Origin: an uncultured Gammaproteobacteria bacterium
Lineage (GTDB): Bacteria > Pseudomonadota > Gammaproteobacteria > Pseudomonadales > DT-91
DNA length: 6,911 nt
Assembly (NCBI GenBank): GCA_929200485.1
Contig: CAKMZU010000092.1
Location: forward strand, 1-6,911
Reading direction: 5' to 3'
Shown here piece after piece: positions 5,956-6,911 of the stretch. A program made the translations under genes and the position numbers. Numbering within the stretch: the stretch's first letter is position 1; each line of letters begins with the position of its first letter. Below the pieces are notes generated by a model. The model worked only from the letters and a program-made list of their open reading frames with translations, was not told where the DNA came from and searched no databases.

Positions 5956-5973
5956 TTTTATTAGAAATTGAAT
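5956..5973 (+). repeat. Direct repeat flanking the DOPA-dioxygenase-like gene, right copy
   Basis: Right copy of the 18-base imperfect direct repeat; the left copy is at 5480-5497. It lies 13 bases before the terminator hairpin. Confidence 0.35.
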
Positions 5974-5985
5974 AGAAGGCAGTTG

Positions 5986-6032
5986 ACGTTAATGGCAGGG
6001 TAATAGGCCTACCCTTAGCCATTAGCGTTTTT
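5986..6032 (+). terminator. Strong intrinsic terminator
   Basis: The left arm 5986-6002 pairs with the right arm 6010-6028 in about 17 base pairs, with one G-U pair and a two-base bulge, around the loop ATAGGCC, and is followed by TTTTT at 6028-6032. The polarity fits termination of plus-strand transcripts from the DOPA-dioxygenase-like gene. On the minus strand the hairpin lies 18 bases after the SIMPL gene stop but is followed by CAACTGCC rather than U residues, so it is at best a weak end for that gene. Confidence 0.85.
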
Positions 6033-6046
6033 CATATTGGGGTTTT

Positions 6047-6745
6047 TTATTTCAAGTCAAAAGTGACAGAAATATTCGCGCTGATTTCTTGAGGCTTTAT
6101 TTCAAGAGGGGCTGATTCTTGGCTTTTGGCATTATCTGTCATTGTCATCATTCTTGGATAAGGTCTATGGCTGGAGCTTTCCGTAAACTCACGTAGCTGC
6201 TTGATCTCCATGTTAAACTGCTTGGCAATGATACCCGCTTTTCTTTTGGCCTTTTCTATGGCCTTAATCAAGGCTTGCTCTAGGTGTTCATCAATGTTGT
6301 TGTAGCCAAAGCCCTGTTGGTAATAGCGAGTAATCTCCAATTTCGCTAAACTTCCCACAATGTCAGTGTATTTCTCTTTATCGTATAATTTGACTTTGAC
6401 AGATCGAGTCACTTGCTCCCCTACAAATATTCTTTCATTCTTCGTCCAGTTATACTTTGGGCTTGCAGATATTTGAGATGCATCAATCTCATCAGAGTCA
6501 ATATCGTATTTTTTTAATGTTGATAACACTTTTCCAACGATTTGATCTACCTGCTCTTTGGCTTTCGCTTTAGTTGGCTTTACCTTATCAACTTCAACAA
6601 CAAAGCTTAAATAATCCGGCATCACTTCAATTGTGGCGGAGCTAGATATTTGAACTCTTGGTGGTATTTCGTTCATGTCGGCAAAACTTTTTGATAAAAC
6701 AACGAAATTTACAATTAAAAACACGATGAGAATGGGTAATCGCAT
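6047..6745 (-). CDS. SIMPL-domain (DUF541) periplasmic protein
   Basis: This 232-residue protein fits the SIMPL/DUF541 family, which includes Brucella BP26/Omp28. Members are exported envelope proteins whose biochemical role is not settled; BP26 is known to form ring-like oligomers. The N-terminus MRLPILIVFLIV is a typical signal peptide with likely cleavage after SFA at 22. The mature part shows the family pattern: VQISSSATIEVMPDYLSFVVEV (about 31-52), then the helix with EQVDQIVGKVLSTLKKYDID, the strand region near SPKYNW and VTRSVKVKL, the helix LEQALIKAIEKAKRKAGIIAKQ (about 155-176), and the final beta strand EISANISVTFDL. A ribosome binding site AAGGA (6757-6761) lies 11 bases before the ATG. 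It is monocistronic here as far as can be seen, ending just before the hairpin at 5986-6028. No clear promoter was found upstream. Confidence 0.87.
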   Translation of the reverse strand: MRLPILIVFLIVNFVVLSKSFADMNEIPPRVQISSSATIEVMPDYLSFVVEVDKVKPTKAKAKEQVDQIVGKVLSTLKKYDIDSDEIDASQISASPKYNWTKNERIFVGEQVTRSVKVKLYDKEKYTDIVGSLAKLEITRYYQQGFGYNNIDEHLEQALIKAIEKAKRKAGIIAKQFNMEIKQLREFTESSSHRPYPRMMTMTDNAKSQESAPLEIKPQEISANISVTFDLK

Positions 6746-6857
6746 TGCTTATATTATCCTTTAAATTAATTAGCCTTAGAGTCGGGGGCTTTGCTCTCTG
6801 ATTATTCATGCTTATATAATAACCCTGAACTTTTAGATTGATTATTGGTCGTTAAGT
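6746..6857. other. Intergenic region upstream of the SIMPL gene
   Basis: The gap is AT-rich. On the plus strand TATAAT at 6815-6820 follows TTGCTC at 6791-6796 with an 18-base spacer, a weak candidate promoter pointing out of the window, but no plus-strand gene is visible there. On the minus strand TATTAT at 6816-6821 could be a -10 element for the SIMPL gene without a good -35. TGAACTT at 6826-6832 and AAGTTCA at 6854-6860 form a 7-base inverted repeat with a 21-base loop around the end of the possible partial gene. Confidence 0.3.
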
Positions 6858-6911
6858 TCAAAGTAGGGCTTGCCTAACAACTTGCACTAAATGTTGATGA
6901 GTTTTGGCAGG
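6858..6911 (-). CDS. Possible C-terminus of a minus-strand gene (17 residues)
   Basis: Reading the minus strand from the right edge, one frame stays open for 17 codons (PAKTHQHLVQVVRQALL) and ends with TGA at 6858-6860. The other two minus frames stop sooner. The amphipathic, helix-like composition would suit a protein C-terminus, and the gap to the SIMPL gene would then be 112 bases in the same direction. The stretch is too short to identify a family or to exclude chance. Confidence 0.3.
   Translation of the reverse strand, partial: PAKTHQHLVQVVRQALL

Noticed and set aside
6851..6885. GTTAAGT and GCCTAACAA look a little like integron attC core sites.
   Set aside because: The paired inner and outer boxes of an attC site are not present, and there is no integrase or cassette array in the window.

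Overview
The window looks like an ordinary chromosomal stretch from a moderately AT-rich gammaproteobacterium. The evidence is a recA-recX pair with a gammaproteobacterial-type LexA box (CTG-N10-CAG), a MiaE tRNA hydroxylase, a FabV enoyl reductase, a small DOPA-dioxygenase-like protein and a periplasmic SIMPL-domain protein. I cannot name the genus. There are no transposases, phage genes, CRISPR repeats, tRNA or rRNA genes.

Layout from left to right. Positions 1-739 (minus strand) hold miaE, followed after 3 bases by the start of a protein with a family-2 glycosyltransferase-like N-terminus that runs off the left edge. A short region with divergent promoters (740-857) separates it from a plus-strand unit. 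That unit is fabV and, 3 bases later, an MBL-fold hydrolase of the LACTB2-like type, then recA with its own LexA-controlled promoter, then recX overlapping the recA stop by one base. Next come an AT-rich orphan gene for a predicted secreted, cysteine-rich protein (4789-5379, minus) and, divergent from it, a small DOPA 4,5-dioxygenase-like gene with a TTG start (5492-5836, plus). A 210-base gap holds two palindromes and a strong intrinsic terminator. It is followed by a SIMPL/DUF541 periplasmic protein on the minus strand (6047-6745). The last bases may encode the C-terminus of another minus-strand gene.

The genes serve separate housekeeping tasks: tRNA modification, fatty-acid elongation, DNA repair and recombination, and cell-envelope functions. 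Only recA-recX is a well-known functional pair: RecX modulates RecA filaments, and both are probably induced by DNA damage through the same promoter. The fabV-MBL pairing is probably co-transcribed, but the hydrolase substrate cannot be read from sequence.

I do not see a clear undescribed multi-gene system. The points most worth a second look are the orphan secreted cysteine-rich protein with a leader hairpin that could hide its ribosome binding site, the RecX variant with an inserted linker built from tandem five-residue repeats, and the structured 3' region before the terminator at 5986-6032, which might release a small RNA.
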